This document shows positions 33,402 to 42,705 of a stretch of 64,000 nt of DNA, piece by piece. The position numbers and the translations under genes were made by a program. The stretch covers positions 50,742 to 114,741 of the forward strand of contig CAUFBM010000008.1 of NCBI GenBank assembly GCA_959023295.1, read 5' to 3'. This stretch comes from an uncultured Collinsella sp. GTDB taxonomy: Bacteria > Actinomycetota > Coriobacteriia > Coriobacteriales > Coriobacteriaceae. Position 1 is the first letter of the stretch. Each line of letters opens with the position of its first letter. Under the pieces are notes generated by a model that saw only the letters and a list, made by a program, of their open reading frames with translations, was not told the DNA's origin and made no database searches.

Positions 33402-35114
33402 ATGGCAGCCTTGTTCACGACCCCCAAACGCAATGACACTACCGCCGGAACCCATGTTGCCGAACCCGACGTTCGCCGTCGCATAGGACTCGCGCACGGC
33501 AGCTGGCGCCGCGTGACGCGCCGCATCGTCGCGGGCGCCGTGTGCGCGCTCACGGTGAGCTCGCTGCTCATGCCGAGCGTCTCGCTCGCAGCGGAATGGG
33601 TCAAGGTCGGCGGCAACAAGTACAGCACCGCGGCGAGCGACGAGGCCGGTACCTGGTCGTGGGACGGCGCCGACGACTTGAAGCTCAACAACTATAACGG
33701 CGGCGAGATCCAGGCCGCAGGCAAGCTCAACGTGAATTACTCGGGAACCAACATCGTCACTGCCGAATGGATCGAAAGCATCAACGTTTCTCATGGCACT
33801 AACGAGAATGCCGAGCTCAATATCCAAGGCGACGAGGGCGGCACGCTCAGCGTGACATCTACTGAGGACGCTATCCTCTCCACGGGTAATATCAACATCG
33901 ACGGAGCCGGATCCGTCAACGCCACGAGCACTGGGCTTGATGCCATCAATGCCGGAGGTGATCTCGCTATCAAAGGTTCGGGCAACGTCAACGCCACGGG
34001 TGCATCGGATGGCATCAGGGCAAACGGCAATATCACGATTGACGACAGCGGAGCCGTCACCGCCAGGGCTACCAAGGACAAGGGTATTGGAGTCGACAAG
34101 AACCTCACCATCAAGGGTGGCGGGACGGTCGAGGCAAGCTCCGAGAAAGACGCTGCCGTCGAGGCCAAGGGCAGCCTCGCAGCCACAAATGCCTCCCTCA
34201 ACGTAAACGGTGTTGAATATGGCGTCTATGCCCACAAGGGCATCACCCTCGATCATGCAAACGTGACGGTCCGTGCAAGTAAAGGCAGATACGGTGGCGC
34301 CAACGCCCTCTTCACCTACCAGGACGACATCGTCGTCAAGAACGGCTCCACCGTGGACGCGTTTGCGGAAGGCGAGGTTTCGGCTGCATTCTCCACCAGA
34401 AACGATCGACCCAACGAGAAGGGCGGCCACATCTACATCAGCGACTCCGTTGTCAAGGCCATAGCCCGCTATGTCGAGAACGGCGACGGCCCCATCCCCT
34501 ACAGCGAAAACCAAGATGGCGAGACGAGGCGCGAACCCCAAGGCGAGAACATCGGCATCATCGCCCAGACCAGCGAGGGCGTCACACCCGCAGTCATCTC
34601 GATCATCCGCAGCAAGGTAACGGCCGAAGGAGATACAGCGGCAATCTTTGCCCGTGCCATGAGCGCTGACGGCAAGACAATCGGCACCATCAAGATTGAG
34701 AACGCCGCCATCCAGACGCCCGAAGGCAGCAAGGTCATTGACTATCGCAAGCTCCGTGACGGCATCTACGAGGCAGGCCAAGCCATCGGCACGGGCGACG
34801 CCACGGTCGACTCCCTCTATATCAAAGCAGTCGCCAAAAGTACGACCATCGCACCTCCCGAGGTAGCCAAGCCGGAAGACCCCAAGCCCGACGAGACCAA
34901 GCCCGCAGAAAGCAAGCCCGCGGAGTCCAAGCAGAACCCCAAGCCTGAGGGCTCAAAGCCGACCAAGGCCGTTGCGGCTTCAACCACGAAAGCCAAGACT
35001 ACCGGCGTGCTCGCGGCAACCGGCGACACCTCGGGTGCGGCCATCGTGGCAACCGTCCTTGCGGGAACAGCCGCTATCGCCGCAGGCACCATGGCGAGCC
35101 GTAAGCGTTCTTAG
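33402..35114 (+). CDS. Sortase-anchored beta-helical surface protein, tandem copy 2
   Basis: 570 aa from the ATG at 33402 (GGGAGCAACC upstream). It has the same layout as copy 1: MAALFTTPKRND start, HGSWRRVTRRIVAGAVCAL and LMPSVSLAAEW signal peptide, Gly/Asp/Thr-rich beta-helical repeats (INIDGAGSVNATSTG type), a second conserved module (GGHIYISDSVVKAIARYVE, SIIRSKVTAEGDTAAIFA), a Pro/Lys/Glu spanner and LAATGD plus a helix and RKRS. The signal peptide and the C-terminal module are closer to copy 1 than the central repeats are. It arose by tandem duplication with the segment starting in the permease tail. It is followed by a strong terminator. Confidence 0.85.
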   Translation: MAALFTTPKRNDTTAGTHVAEPDVRRRIGLAHGSWRRVTRRIVAGAVCALTVSSLLMPSVSLAAEWVKVGGNKYSTAASDEAGTWSWDGADDLKLNNYNGGEIQAAGKLNVNYSGTNIVTAEWIESINVSHGTNENAELNIQGDEGGTLSVTSTEDAILSTGNINIDGAGSVNATSTGLDAINAGGDLAIKGSGNVNATGASDGIRANGNITIDDSGAVTARATKDKGIGVDKNLTIKGGGTVEASSEKDAAVEAKGSLAATNASLNVNGVEYGVYAHKGITLDHANVTVRASKGRYGGANALFTYQDDIVVKNGSTVDAFAEGEVSAAFSTRNDRPNEKGGHIYISDSVVKAIARYVENGDGPIPYSENQDGETRREPQGENIGIIAQTSEGVTPAVISIIRSKVTAEGDTAAIFARAMSADGKTIGTIKIENAAIQTPEGSKVIDYRKLRDGIYEAGQAIGTGDATVDSLYIKAVAKSTTIAPPEVAKPEDPKPDETKPAESKPAESKQNPKPEGSKPTKAVAASTTKAKTTGVLAATGDTSGAAIVATVLAGTAAIAAGTMASRKRS

Positions 35115-35171
35115 ACGCCTCTGCGCACATGGCAGCTCCCGCGAAGGCCCCGAGCCCCAGCACCGTTTAAC

Positions 35172-35209
35172 AACGCCACCGCCGAGCTCCCCTCCGGCGG
35201 TGGCGTTTT
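35172..35209 (+). terminator. Terminator of surface protein copy 2
   Basis: AACGCCACCGCC and GGCGGTGGCGTT form a perfect 12-bp stem around 12 bases, ending in TTTT. Confidence 0.9.
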
Positions 35210-35321
35210 CCATATGCGTCCGCAGGGGATGCACGAGATTGTCTTTGGTCTAGCCCAACCGGCATACGCTGGCGTGCGACAATTGGGGCTGCCGATATCA
35301 CAACACTGAGAGAAGCCCGTC

Positions 35322-35987
35322 ATGGAAGCGCATCAAAAGCAGATAACCGTTTATTCGAATCATACGGAAAGCGCGCCTGTCATCTACCTTCCTGTGGTCG
35401 TGGGCGACGGCAGCGAGGTTTATAAGTGTTGCCGAGAGCTCGACTGTCCGCCATTCGCCCTCGTCACCATTGGCGGGCTCGATTGGAATCGCGAGCTGAG
35501 CCCCTGGGCATGCGACGGGACCGTACGCGATGCCGAGCCTTTCGGCGGCCAAGCTGCCGATTTTCTTGATGAGCTGCTGAATCAGATAATCCCCCAGGTC
35601 GAGTCGTCGCTTCCTCAGCCGCCCACCTGGCGCGGCATTGCCGGTTACTCGCTCGCGGGCCTCTTCGCACTCTGGTCCCTCTGGCAAACCGACGCCTTTG
35701 ACCGCGCCGCGAGCGCATCGGGGTCGCTATGGTTTCCCGACTTTGTCGACCGTGCCAGCACGGCCCCTTTTGCCGGCAGCCCGCAAGCCGTCTACCTGTC
35801 ACTCGGCAAAAAGGAAACCAAGACGCCCAACCGCATGATGCGGCACGTACTCGACGACACACGCGCGATGGAAGTGTTGCTCGTCGAGCGCGGCATTCCA
35901 ACAACGCTGGAGCTCAACCCCGGCAATCACTTTGCCCAAACCGACTTACGCATGGCCCGCGGCATCCACTGGATACTGACACATTAA
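35322..35987 (+). CDS. Alpha/beta hydrolase, esterase D/siderophore-esterase-like
   Basis: 221 aa. The nucleophile elbow is GYSLAGLFALWSL (Ser at about residue 109), with LVTIGGLDWNRELSPW upstream and a C-terminal GNHF that supplies the His. This resembles the Fes/IroE/esterase D group that cleaves siderophore esters or other acyl esters. No signal peptide, so cytosolic. It stands alone, with a hairpin terminator shared with the convergent uraA gene. The substrate is not deducible. Confidence 0.75.
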   Translation: MEAHQKQITVYSNHTESAPVIYLPVVVGDGSEVYKCCRELDCPPFALVTIGGLDWNRELSPWACDGTVRDAEPFGGQAADFLDELLNQIIPQVESSLPQPPTWRGIAGYSLAGLFALWSLWQTDAFDRAASASGSLWFPDFVDRASTAPFAGSPQAVYLSLGKKETKTPNRMMRHVLDDTRAMEVLLVERGIPTTLELNPGNHFAQTDLRMARGIHWILTH

Positions 35988-35989
35988 AA

Positions 35990-36032
35990 ATGGTGCCCAC
36001 ACGCATATATGCATGGGCACCATATCTTGTTT
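35990..36032. terminator. Bidirectional terminator between the esterase and uraA
   Basis: ATGGTGCCCA and TGGGCACCAT surround 14 bases. The plus strand continues ATCTTGTTTT and the minus strand TTTTTAATG, so it can serve both convergent genes. Confidence 0.85.
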
Positions 36033-36048
36033 TAGCTGAACGCAGCTG

Positions 36049-37383
36049 CTACTCAGCAGCCTCCTCAAGCTCGGAGACATCAAACTCAAAGTCGTTACCC
36101 GGCAGGATGGCGTTGAGCACAATGCCCACCAGTGAGCCCACGGCAATGCCGGACAGCGAAATGATCACGCCGCCCAGCTCCAACACGATGGCGCCGGCGG
36201 TGCTGTACGCGATGCCGAGCGAAAGCACGAGCACCAGCGCGGCAACCAGCACGTTGCGGTTATTCTGGAAATCGACCTGGTTCTCGATGAGGTTGCGGAC
36301 GCCCACAGCGCTGATCATGCCGTAGAGCACGAGCGACACACCGCCGATCACACACGCCGGCATGGCCGCAATGACAGCCGCGAACTTGGGGCAGAACGAA
36401 AGCACGATGGCGCAACACGCGGCAATTCGAATTACGCGCGGGTCGAACACGCGCGTCAGGGCGAGCACGCCGGTGTTCTCACCATACGTAGTGTTGGCCG
36501 GAGCGCCAAAGAGCGAAGCCAGAATCGTGGCAAGGCCGTCGCCGAGCAGCGTGCGATGCAGACCGGGATCGGCAATGTAGTTGCGCTCGCAAGTCGAACC
36601 GATAGCAGAGATATCGCCGATATGCTCGATCATGGTCGCGAAAGCCAGCGGCATGATGGTGATGATGGCCGTCGTGGCAAGACCGCTATCGAACTGCGGG
36701 CCAAAGAGCGCAAACACGGTGTTGTCCCACACGACGGGCAAGCCAACCCAGGGAGCGGCCGCGACGCCCGAAAAATCGACCTCGCCCAGCGCAGTCGCAA
36801 CGGCATAGCTCACCACAACGCCCAGCAAAATCGGCACAATCTTGACCATGCCGCGGCCCCAGATGTTGCAGATCACGATAACGGCAACGGCAATAACAGC
36901 CACAAACCAGTTGGTCTGGCAGTTGGCAATAGCGGAGCTCGCCAGAATCAAGCCGATGGAAATGACGATAGGGCCAGTCACCACCGGCGGGAAGAAGCGC
37001 ATAACGCGCTTGGCGCCAAACGCGCGGAAGAGCGCCGCCAGCACCGGATAGAGCAGACCGGCGCAGGCTACGCCCAGGCAGGCGTAGGGCAAAAGCTCAG
37101 TCTCGCGGTTGGGCGCGATTGCGGCATAACCGGCAATAAAGGCAAACGATGAGCCCAAAAATGCCGGCACCTTACCGCGCGACAAGAAGTGGAACAGCAG
37201 CGTACCCAAGCCGGCAAACAAAAGCGTCGCCGAAACCGAGAGACCGGTGAGCACGGGCACCAGCACGGTGGCGCCAAACATGGCAAACAGGTGCTGCAGA
37301 CCGAGCAGGAACATGCGCGGGCGGCCAAGCGACGATGCATCGTAGATGGCATCGGTGACGGCGGGCGTCGAGGATTGGGACAT
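36049..37383 (-). CDS. uraA: NCS2-family uracil permease
   Basis: 444 aa from the ATG at 37383 (GAAAGGAC upstream); the frame is open to 37608 without a better start. GLQHLFAMFGATVLVPVLTGLS is the uracil/xanthine permease signature. AFATMIEHIGDISAIGSTC carries the Glu/His substrate region and NTTYGENTGVLALTRVFDPRVIRIAAC is the NCS2 motif. It imports uracil with H+. Its leader holds CGGGCA-N12-TGCCCG (37411-37434), a possible regulatory hairpin; no PyrR-type signal was recognised. It lies downstream of the MetE-like gene on the same strand, 122 bases away. Confidence 0.93.
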   Translation of the reverse strand: MSQSSTPAVTDAIYDASSLGRPRMFLLGLQHLFAMFGATVLVPVLTGLSVSATLLFAGLGTLLFHFLSRGKVPAFLGSSFAFIAGYAAIAPNRETELLPYACLGVACAGLLYPVLAALFRAFGAKRVMRFFPPVVTGPIVISIGLILASSAIANCQTNWFVAVIAVAVIVICNIWGRGMVKIVPILLGVVVSYAVATALGEVDFSGVAAAPWVGLPVVWDNTVFALFGPQFDSGLATTAIITIMPLAFATMIEHIGDISAIGSTCERNYIADPGLHRTLLGDGLATILASLFGAPANTTYGENTGVLALTRVFDPRVIRIAACCAIVLSFCPKFAAVIAAMPACVIGGVSLVLYGMISAVGVRNLIENQVDFQNNRNVLVAALVLVLSLGIAYSTAGAIVLELGGVIISLSGIAVGSLVGIVLNAILPGNDFEFDVSELEEAAE

Positions 37384-37505
37384 GGATGTCCTTTCGAATG
37401 GAAGGGCAATCGGGCATATCGGATAACCTGCCCGAACGATACGATCTGAACCATTGTACGCGATACGCCATGTCTCGCACGCGCCGTCACCTGCGAACGT
37501 TACCG

Positions 37506-38639
37506 CTATTTCCAAACGCGCTTGGCAACGCGCTTGACCAGCGCGATCTTTGCCCATTGCTCGTCCTCGGTCAGCTTGTTGCCAATCTCGCAGCTGGCAA
37601 AGCCGCACTGGGGCGACAGATACAGATTCTCGAGCGGCACGTACTTTGCGGCCTCGCGGATGCGCTCGACGATAATATCCTCGTTCTCGAGCTCTGCCGC
37701 CTTGGTGGTCACCAGGCCCAACACGACCTTCTTGCCCGGGGCAACGTACTTGAGCGGCTCAAAACCGCCGGCGCGCGGCGTGTCGAACTCCAGATAGAAC
37801 GCATCGACATTCTCATGCGCAAACAGGTACGGCGCGATGGGATCGTAACCGCCCTCAAAGGCATAGGTAGAGTGGTAGTTACCACGGCACACGTGCGTGT
37901 TAATGACCAGGTCGTCGGGCTTGCCCTCGATGGCGGCGTTGTTGAGCGCCACGCCCAGCTCACTCACCTTTTGCAGATCAACCGGGCTCATTCCGGTCTT
38001 GGACACAAAGTCGGTATCGCAATAGATGCCCCAGGTGCAGTCATCAAACTGGATGTTGCGGCAGCCTGCAGCGTACAGGTCGGCGATCACCGTGCGATAA
38101 GCGGCTGCAATGGCGTCGGCAAGTTCCCCATCGGTCTTATAGACAGCGTGCAGGCTCTCCTGCTGGCCGTCGCAGCGATCGAGCGTGACCTCAGAGAACG
38201 TCTGGATAGGCGCCGGGATGGTCTGGCGTGCAACGTGGCCCTCGCCCTCAAGTGCCTTGACAAACTTAAAGTGCTCGACGAAGGGGTGGTTCTCGCCGCT
38301 GATGGGGCCGGTCACCACGGCGGTATCGGCCGTGGTCTCCTCGTCGTGGAACATATAGCCCGTACGCGAGGTACGGCGTTCAATGCCGTTGAGTCCCCAC
38401 ATAAAGTCGAGGTGCCAGTAACTGCGGCGAAACTCGCCATCAGTAATCACCTGCAGGCCAGCGGCCTTTTGCTTTGCCACCAAATCGCGAATGGCCTCGT
38501 CCTCGACGGCCTTAAGCCCCTCGGCGTCAAGCGTGCCTGCCGCATAGGCAGCGCGGGCGTCCCTTACGGCCTGCGGACGAAGAAAACTGCCGACGATATC
38601 GGCGCGAAACGGCGCGTTCAGCGTGGTTAAAGCACTCAT
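37506..38639 (-). CDS. MetE C-terminal-like methionine synthase (YxjG/YxjH family)
   Basis: 377 aa, matching the single-domain YxjG/YxjH group and not the 750-aa MetE. Motifs: RADIVGSFLRP, LQVITDGEFRRSYWHLDFMWGLNG, NIQFDDCTWGIYC, INTHVCRGNY (zinc His and Cys), FYLEFDTPRAGGFEPL, and LYLSPQCGFAS (second zinc Cys). Members transfer a methyl group to homocysteine from folate, corrinoid-protein or S-methyl donors. AAGGGAG precedes the ATG. The promoter has a TATAG-N7-CTATA palindrome typical of LysR-type MtaR/MetR control of methionine genes. Confidence 0.85.
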   Translation of the reverse strand: MSALTTLNAPFRADIVGSFLRPQAVRDARAAYAAGTLDAEGLKAVEDEAIRDLVAKQKAAGLQVITDGEFRRSYWHLDFMWGLNGIERRTSRTGYMFHDEETTADTAVVTGPISGENHPFVEHFKFVKALEGEGHVARQTIPAPIQTFSEVTLDRCDGQQESLHAVYKTDGELADAIAAAYRTVIADLYAAGCRNIQFDDCTWGIYCDTDFVSKTGMSPVDLQKVSELGVALNNAAIEGKPDDLVINTHVCRGNYHSTYAFEGGYDPIAPYLFAHENVDAFYLEFDTPRAGGFEPLKYVAPGKKVVLGLVTTKAAELENEDIIVERIREAAKYVPLENLYLSPQCGFASCEIGNKLTEDEQWAKIALVKRVAKRVWK

Positions 38640-38702
38640 AGATGTCTCCCTTGCAATTGATTGCTTTATCGAGAGAGAGTATGAGCGCTCTTACCGCCAT
38701 CG

Positions 38703-38746
38703 TATAATATGCGTTTGTATTGGTTTGATATAGGAAACTTCTATAT
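38703..38746 (-). promoter_or_regulatory. Promoter with MET-box-like palindrome upstream of the MetE-like gene
   Basis: ATATAG-N7-CTATAT (38728-38746) is a perfect palindrome centred about 40 bases upstream of the start site implied by a minus-strand TATTAT (38708-38703). This is the expected position for a LysR-type activator such as MtaR, whose known box is TATAGTTT-N-AAACTATA. Confidence 0.55.
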
Positions 38747-38893
38747 GCACACCAACGGACCCGCGAGCCAAACTATCCCATATCCGCCAGTTCAAATAGC
38801 CATTTTCGTGTCCATATGGCACTAGCAGCTTTGCCCTATCGACCATACGCTTAGTGGTGACCGCACAAGGCCACGCGAGAGATAGGAGCGACC

Positions 38894-40486
38894 ATGACCA
38901 CGTTCACGACACCCACGCGCCGCACCGATCGCACTACAGGGCTCCATTACGCCGAGACCCCCGTGCGCCAGCGCGCCGTTCTCACCTGTGGCAGCTGGCG
39001 CCGCGTGACCCGCCGCATTGTTTGCGGCCTGACCTGCGCACTTACCGTGAGCTCGCTGCTCATGCCGAGCATCTCGTTTGCGGCAGAGTGGGTCGAGGTC
39101 GACGGCAACACCTATACCGCCGGCGCCACAGCCGGCGACGGCAGCACGTGGGCCTGGGACGGCGCCGACGACATGACACTCAATGGTTATAACGGCGGAG
39201 GCATCGCTGCCGGTGGTAAGCTCAACGTGAGCTACGAGGGCGCCAACACGGTTGCCAATGACGAAGGCGACGGCATTTCCGTTATAGACGGTGCCACTGA
39301 GAGCGCCGAGCTCAACATCTCCGGAACGGGCACCCTGACGGCAACAGCAGAAGGCGACGCCTTGTATTCCCAGGGCGATATGACGATCAGCGGAACAGGC
39401 ACTGTCAACGCTTCGGGCGACGCCAGCGGCATCCACGCCGATAATGACCTCTCAATCAATACGAGCGGAACCGTTACCGCCAAGGGCGCACGTGCCGAAG
39501 GCATCCTTGCCGACGGCGACATAACCATAGCCGGCGGCGGCACAGTCGACACGCGCTCCGAACAGGATTTCGGTATCGTCGCCGAAGAAACCCTCACGGT
39601 ATCCAACAGCACGCTGACCGCTCAGGGATTCGGCAGCGGCATACATGCCTTCGACGGCTTGACCATTGATGCGGCGACCGTACGAGCGTATGCATACCCA
39701 GCACGCGAAGGCAACCCAGCCGCCATCTTCACCGACGAGGGTGACATCACCATTAAAAACGGTTCATTTGTCCACGCCTATGCCGAAGGCGAAAACGCCA
39801 CAGGAATCTACTCGTATAATTACGACACCGGCGGACCTGGCGGGCGCATCTTCATCAGCGACTCGACCGTCGAGGCCATTGCCCACTTCATCAACCACGA
39901 TGGAGGCAACCAGCCCCTACCGCCCATCACCAATGGCGACATTGTCGTAGTAGACCCAGACGTGAATGCCCGCACATTCGGCATCTTAGCCTTCACCGAG
40001 CACGGTTTAACGCCCGCGACCATCTCCATCACACACAGTCGCGTAACGGCAGAAGGCGACACTGCCGCCATTATGGCCGTCGTGAATAGTGCAGACGGCA
40101 GCATTGCCGGAACAATCAATATCGTCGATAGCATTATCGAAACACCCAATGGTGGACGCATTTGCGACGTGCGCTTCGTTGGCACCGAACCCGCCGATGC
40201 CCCCTACCAGCGCGGCCAGACGATCGGCACCGCCAATGATGTCATCACTGATCTGGATAGCAACGCCATCGCCAAGCGCGCTGTCATCGTTCCGGTGGAG
40301 ACGCCCCCGGCAAAGCCCGAGTCGAAGCCTAAGGTAACGACCGCCGCCGCGGCCATTAAGCATGTCAACGCCAAGGACACGCTCGCGGCCACGGGTGACG
40401 CTTCCATTATGGGTGCCGTCGCTGCCGCCATTACGGGCATGGCAGCCGTCGTCGCTGGCATCTTTACCAGCCGCAAGCGCTCGTAG
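38894..40486 (+). CDS. Sortase-anchored beta-helical surface protein, third paralogue
   Basis: 530 aa, start with AGGAGCGACC upstream. It shares the N-terminal design of the tandem pair: MTTFTTPTRRTDRTTG, then CGSWRRVTRRIVCGLTCAL and LMPSISFAAEW. The body has shorter Gly/Thr/Asp repeats (MTISGTGTVNASGDASG type), a RIFISDSTVEAIAHF and TISITHSRVTAEGDTAAIM module, a short Pro/Lys spanner, and LAATGD with a hydrophobic helix and RKRS. More diverged from the pair than they are from each other. Cell-wall-attached; ligand unknown. It is divergent from the MetE-like gene with about 250 bases between, mostly promoter. Confidence 0.85.
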   Translation: MTTFTTPTRRTDRTTGLHYAETPVRQRAVLTCGSWRRVTRRIVCGLTCALTVSSLLMPSISFAAEWVEVDGNTYTAGATAGDGSTWAWDGADDMTLNGYNGGGIAAGGKLNVSYEGANTVANDEGDGISVIDGATESAELNISGTGTLTATAEGDALYSQGDMTISGTGTVNASGDASGIHADNDLSINTSGTVTAKGARAEGILADGDITIAGGGTVDTRSEQDFGIVAEETLTVSNSTLTAQGFGSGIHAFDGLTIDAATVRAYAYPAREGNPAAIFTDEGDITIKNGSFVHAYAEGENATGIYSYNYDTGGPGGRIFISDSTVEAIAHFINHDGGNQPLPPITNGDIVVVDPDVNARTFGILAFTEHGLTPATISITHSRVTAEGDTAAIMAVVNSADGSIAGTINIVDSIIETPNGGRICDVRFVGTEPADAPYQRGQTIGTANDVITDLDSNAIAKRAVIVPVETPPAKPESKPKVTTAAAAIKHVNAKDTLAATGDASIMGAVAAAITGMAAVVAGIFTSRKRS

Positions 40487-40538
40487 TTCCAAGCCTCGCG
40501 ACACTCGATCAATGCGGGCGCGCACTGTCCCATGGCAA

Positions 40539-40576
40539 GCGGCCGCCGGACCTCCCACCGGCGGCCGCGCCGCGTT
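40539..40576 (+). terminator. Terminator of the third surface protein gene
   Basis: GCGGCCGCCGG and CCGGCGGCCGC form a perfect 11-bp stem around 8 bases, about 50 bases past the stop. The T-run is short (TTT). Confidence 0.7.
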
Positions 40577-40629
40577 TGAACGACCCCGATTCAATTATTC
40601 GTCCAAAACAGGCGCACCCGCCCAGCCGC

Positions 40630-41649
40630 CTACAGCAATACAAACTGTTTCAGCGCGGCGCGACTCGTTATGCCCAGCTTGGCATAGGTGTTCGACAGGC
40701 GATTCTTAACCGTGCCACGCGAGATACCCATGTGGGCGGCAATCTCATCGTTGGTCCAGCCGCGACAGGCCAGCATAGCGATGGCGAACTCCGTCGTGGT
40801 CAGGCTTTCGGCAACAGTGGCGCCCGCACCCGGATTATGCACGCGACGCCAGCCGCGGCTAAACCGCTCGGTAACTTTGATGATCTCCGCGAACTCCTGC
40901 GGATGCTCTTTCTTAAGGCATGACTCCAACACGCCTTGCAAAAGCCCGTGATGCTCGCCGACGATTTCAATCAGGCCATCGGGCTGCGCAATCTGCCAGG
41001 CACGCATAAAATGAGCGTTCGCGCGGTCAGCTTCGCGCTGGTTAATCCACCCAACGGCGGCAATCAGGTGCAAGAAGACCTCAGGGACGGGATAGCTTTC
41101 TTGCTTCATCGACAAGGCGTTCTCCGCCATACCCACGCAGCGTCCGTAATCGCCGTCGAGGTAGGCACGGTGCGCCAGCGCATAGGTTGCAAACAGGCGC
41201 AGCCCCTCGGGCAGCAGCGATGCATATAAATCGAATTCGCCGCGTGACACCGGCGAGGGAAAATGCAGCAGCACGCAGGCACTCGCCGCAAGCAGCATAT
41301 ATGAGGCCTGGGCGCGTGGATCCTTTGCCGCCCTTTGGCCCTTCCCCGTCTCCTCGAGGTACGCAAGGCAGCGGCGCGCCGCCAATGCGCGATTCAGCGA
41401 CAGATTTGCATAGGCGCACAACAGGCATGCCGAAAGACGGAGCGAAAGGTCATCCGATAGTAAGTACGGCTCCGCTAGGCGTCGTGCCTCATCGGGGCAA
41501 CCGCGATAGTAGTGCGCCTCGGCACGCGCGATCACGCCATAGTCATCTTTATGCATGACGTCGAGCATTTTGTCGAGCGTTCCTGGCTCAAACGCCGTAC
41601 ACATAAGCGGCATGGGAAAGCGCCAGCTATCGGTATATATCCGATCCAT
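40630..41649 (-). CDS. LuxR-family regulator with helical-repeat sensor region
   Basis: 339 aa from the ATG at 41649 (GGGGAGG upstream). The C-terminal ~65 residues are a LuxR HTH: LTTTEFAIAMLACRGWTNDEIAAHMG and ISRGTVKNRLSNTYAKLGI. The N-terminal ~260 residues are helical, TPR-like (RAEAHYYRGCPDEARRLAEPYL, RAYLDGDYGRCVGMAENAL), resembling the sensor part of MalT-like proteins but without their ATPase. It probably responds to a partner protein or metabolite. Its position after the surface protein gene on the opposite strand gives no firm target. Confidence 0.82.
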   Translation of the reverse strand: MDRIYTDSWRFPMPLMCTAFEPGTLDKMLDVMHKDDYGVIARAEAHYYRGCPDEARRLAEPYLLSDDLSLRLSACLLCAYANLSLNRALAARRCLAYLEETGKGQRAAKDPRAQASYMLLAASACVLLHFPSPVSRGEFDLYASLLPEGLRLFATYALAHRAYLDGDYGRCVGMAENALSMKQESYPVPEVFLHLIAAVGWINQREADRANAHFMRAWQIAQPDGLIEIVGEHHGLLQGVLESCLKKEHPQEFAEIIKVTERFSRGWRRVHNPGAGATVAESLTTTEFAIAMLACRGWTNDEIAAHMGISRGTVKNRLSNTYAKLGITSRAALKQFVLL

Positions 41650-41798
41650 GGCGACCTCCCCTCGCATAGCGGCTCACTTTGATAGTAAGGCGAGGGGGCG
41701 CCGGTTAATGGGACACATGGCTCGAAATCGAGCCTCATCCTGGGCCGTTCGCGGTAAATCGAACGGTGCCAAGTTTAAATGCGGCACCGCTCAAAAGG

Positions 41799-42695
41799 CT
41801 AAATATGCTGACGAATCGCGTCGATATAGGCTTGGCCGTAGCGCGTGAGCGTCGTGTTCTTGCGCGTAATGATGCCGATCTCCATGTACTCGTCCACATC
41901 GAGCGGAATCGAGATGATGCCGGGGCCGTTGAGCTCGTGGCTGATCACGCCCGAGCATACCGTGTAGCCGTTGAGGCCCATGGCCAAATTGAACAACGTC
42001 GCACGGTCGCGCACGCGGATATTTTTGCGACGCTCGAACGTCGAGGTCAGCTCCTCGGAATAGTAAAACGAGTTGTAGCTGCCCTGCTCGTAGGACAGGA
42101 ACGGGTAGTCTTCCAGATCCTCGAGCGTCACGCTGGAGCGGTCCGCCAGCGGATGGTCGGCGCAGACGAAGACATGCGGCGTGGCGCAGAAGAGTCCTTC
42201 GAACACGAGCTCGTTAGCGGCGAGCATGCGCTCGATAACCTCGCGATTGTGCTCGGACAGGTACAGGATGCCCAGTTCGCTTTTCATATGCGCGACATCC
42301 TCGATAATCTCGTGAGTCTGCTCCTCGCGCAGGGTGAAGTCGTAACGCGCGGCATCGAACTCGCGGATCACGTCGACAAACGCGTTGACGGCAAAGGAAT
42401 AATGCTGGCAGCTCACACTAAAGTGCGGCACCTGCTCGGATGCGCCCTTGTACTTGCCCTCGAGCAGGTCGGCCTGGTCGAGTACCTGGCGCGCATAGCC
42501 CAAGAAGGTCTCGCCTTCCTCGGACACAATGACGCCCTTGTTGGTGCGCTCAAAGATGTGCACACCCATCTCGTTTTCGAGATCGCGAATCGACGCGGTA
42601 ATCGAAGGCTGCGATACAAAGAGCCGGCGCGAGGCCTCGGTAATGCTGCCGCATTCGGCAACTTTGACGACATATCTGAGCTGCTGAAGCTTCAT
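41799..42695 (-). CDS. LysR-family regulator, MtaR/MetR-like
   Basis: 298 aa. The N-terminus MKLQQLRYVVKVAECGSITEASRRLFVSQPSIT is close to the MtaR/CmbR group that controls methionine and cysteine uptake in Firmicutes, and FSVSCQHYSFAVNAFVDVIREF in the effector domain fits the same group from memory. It starts 10 bases after the HAD gene stop, so the two are co-transcribed. It could be the regulator of the TATAG-N7-CTATA site at the MetE-like gene 3 kb away; this link is inference. Confidence 0.85.
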   Translation of the reverse strand: MKLQQLRYVVKVAECGSITEASRRLFVSQPSITASIRDLENEMGVHIFERTNKGVIVSEEGETFLGYARQVLDQADLLEGKYKGASEQVPHFSVSCQHYSFAVNAFVDVIREFDAARYDFTLREEQTHEIIEDVAHMKSELGILYLSEHNREVIERMLAANELVFEGLFCATPHVFVCADHPLADRSSVTLEDLEDYPFLSYEQGSYNSFYYSEELTSTFERRKNIRVRDRATLFNLAMGLNGYTVCSGVISHELNGPGIISIPLDVDEYMEIGIITRKNTTLTRYGQAYIDAIRQHI

Positions 42696-42705
42696 AGCTT
42701 TCTCC

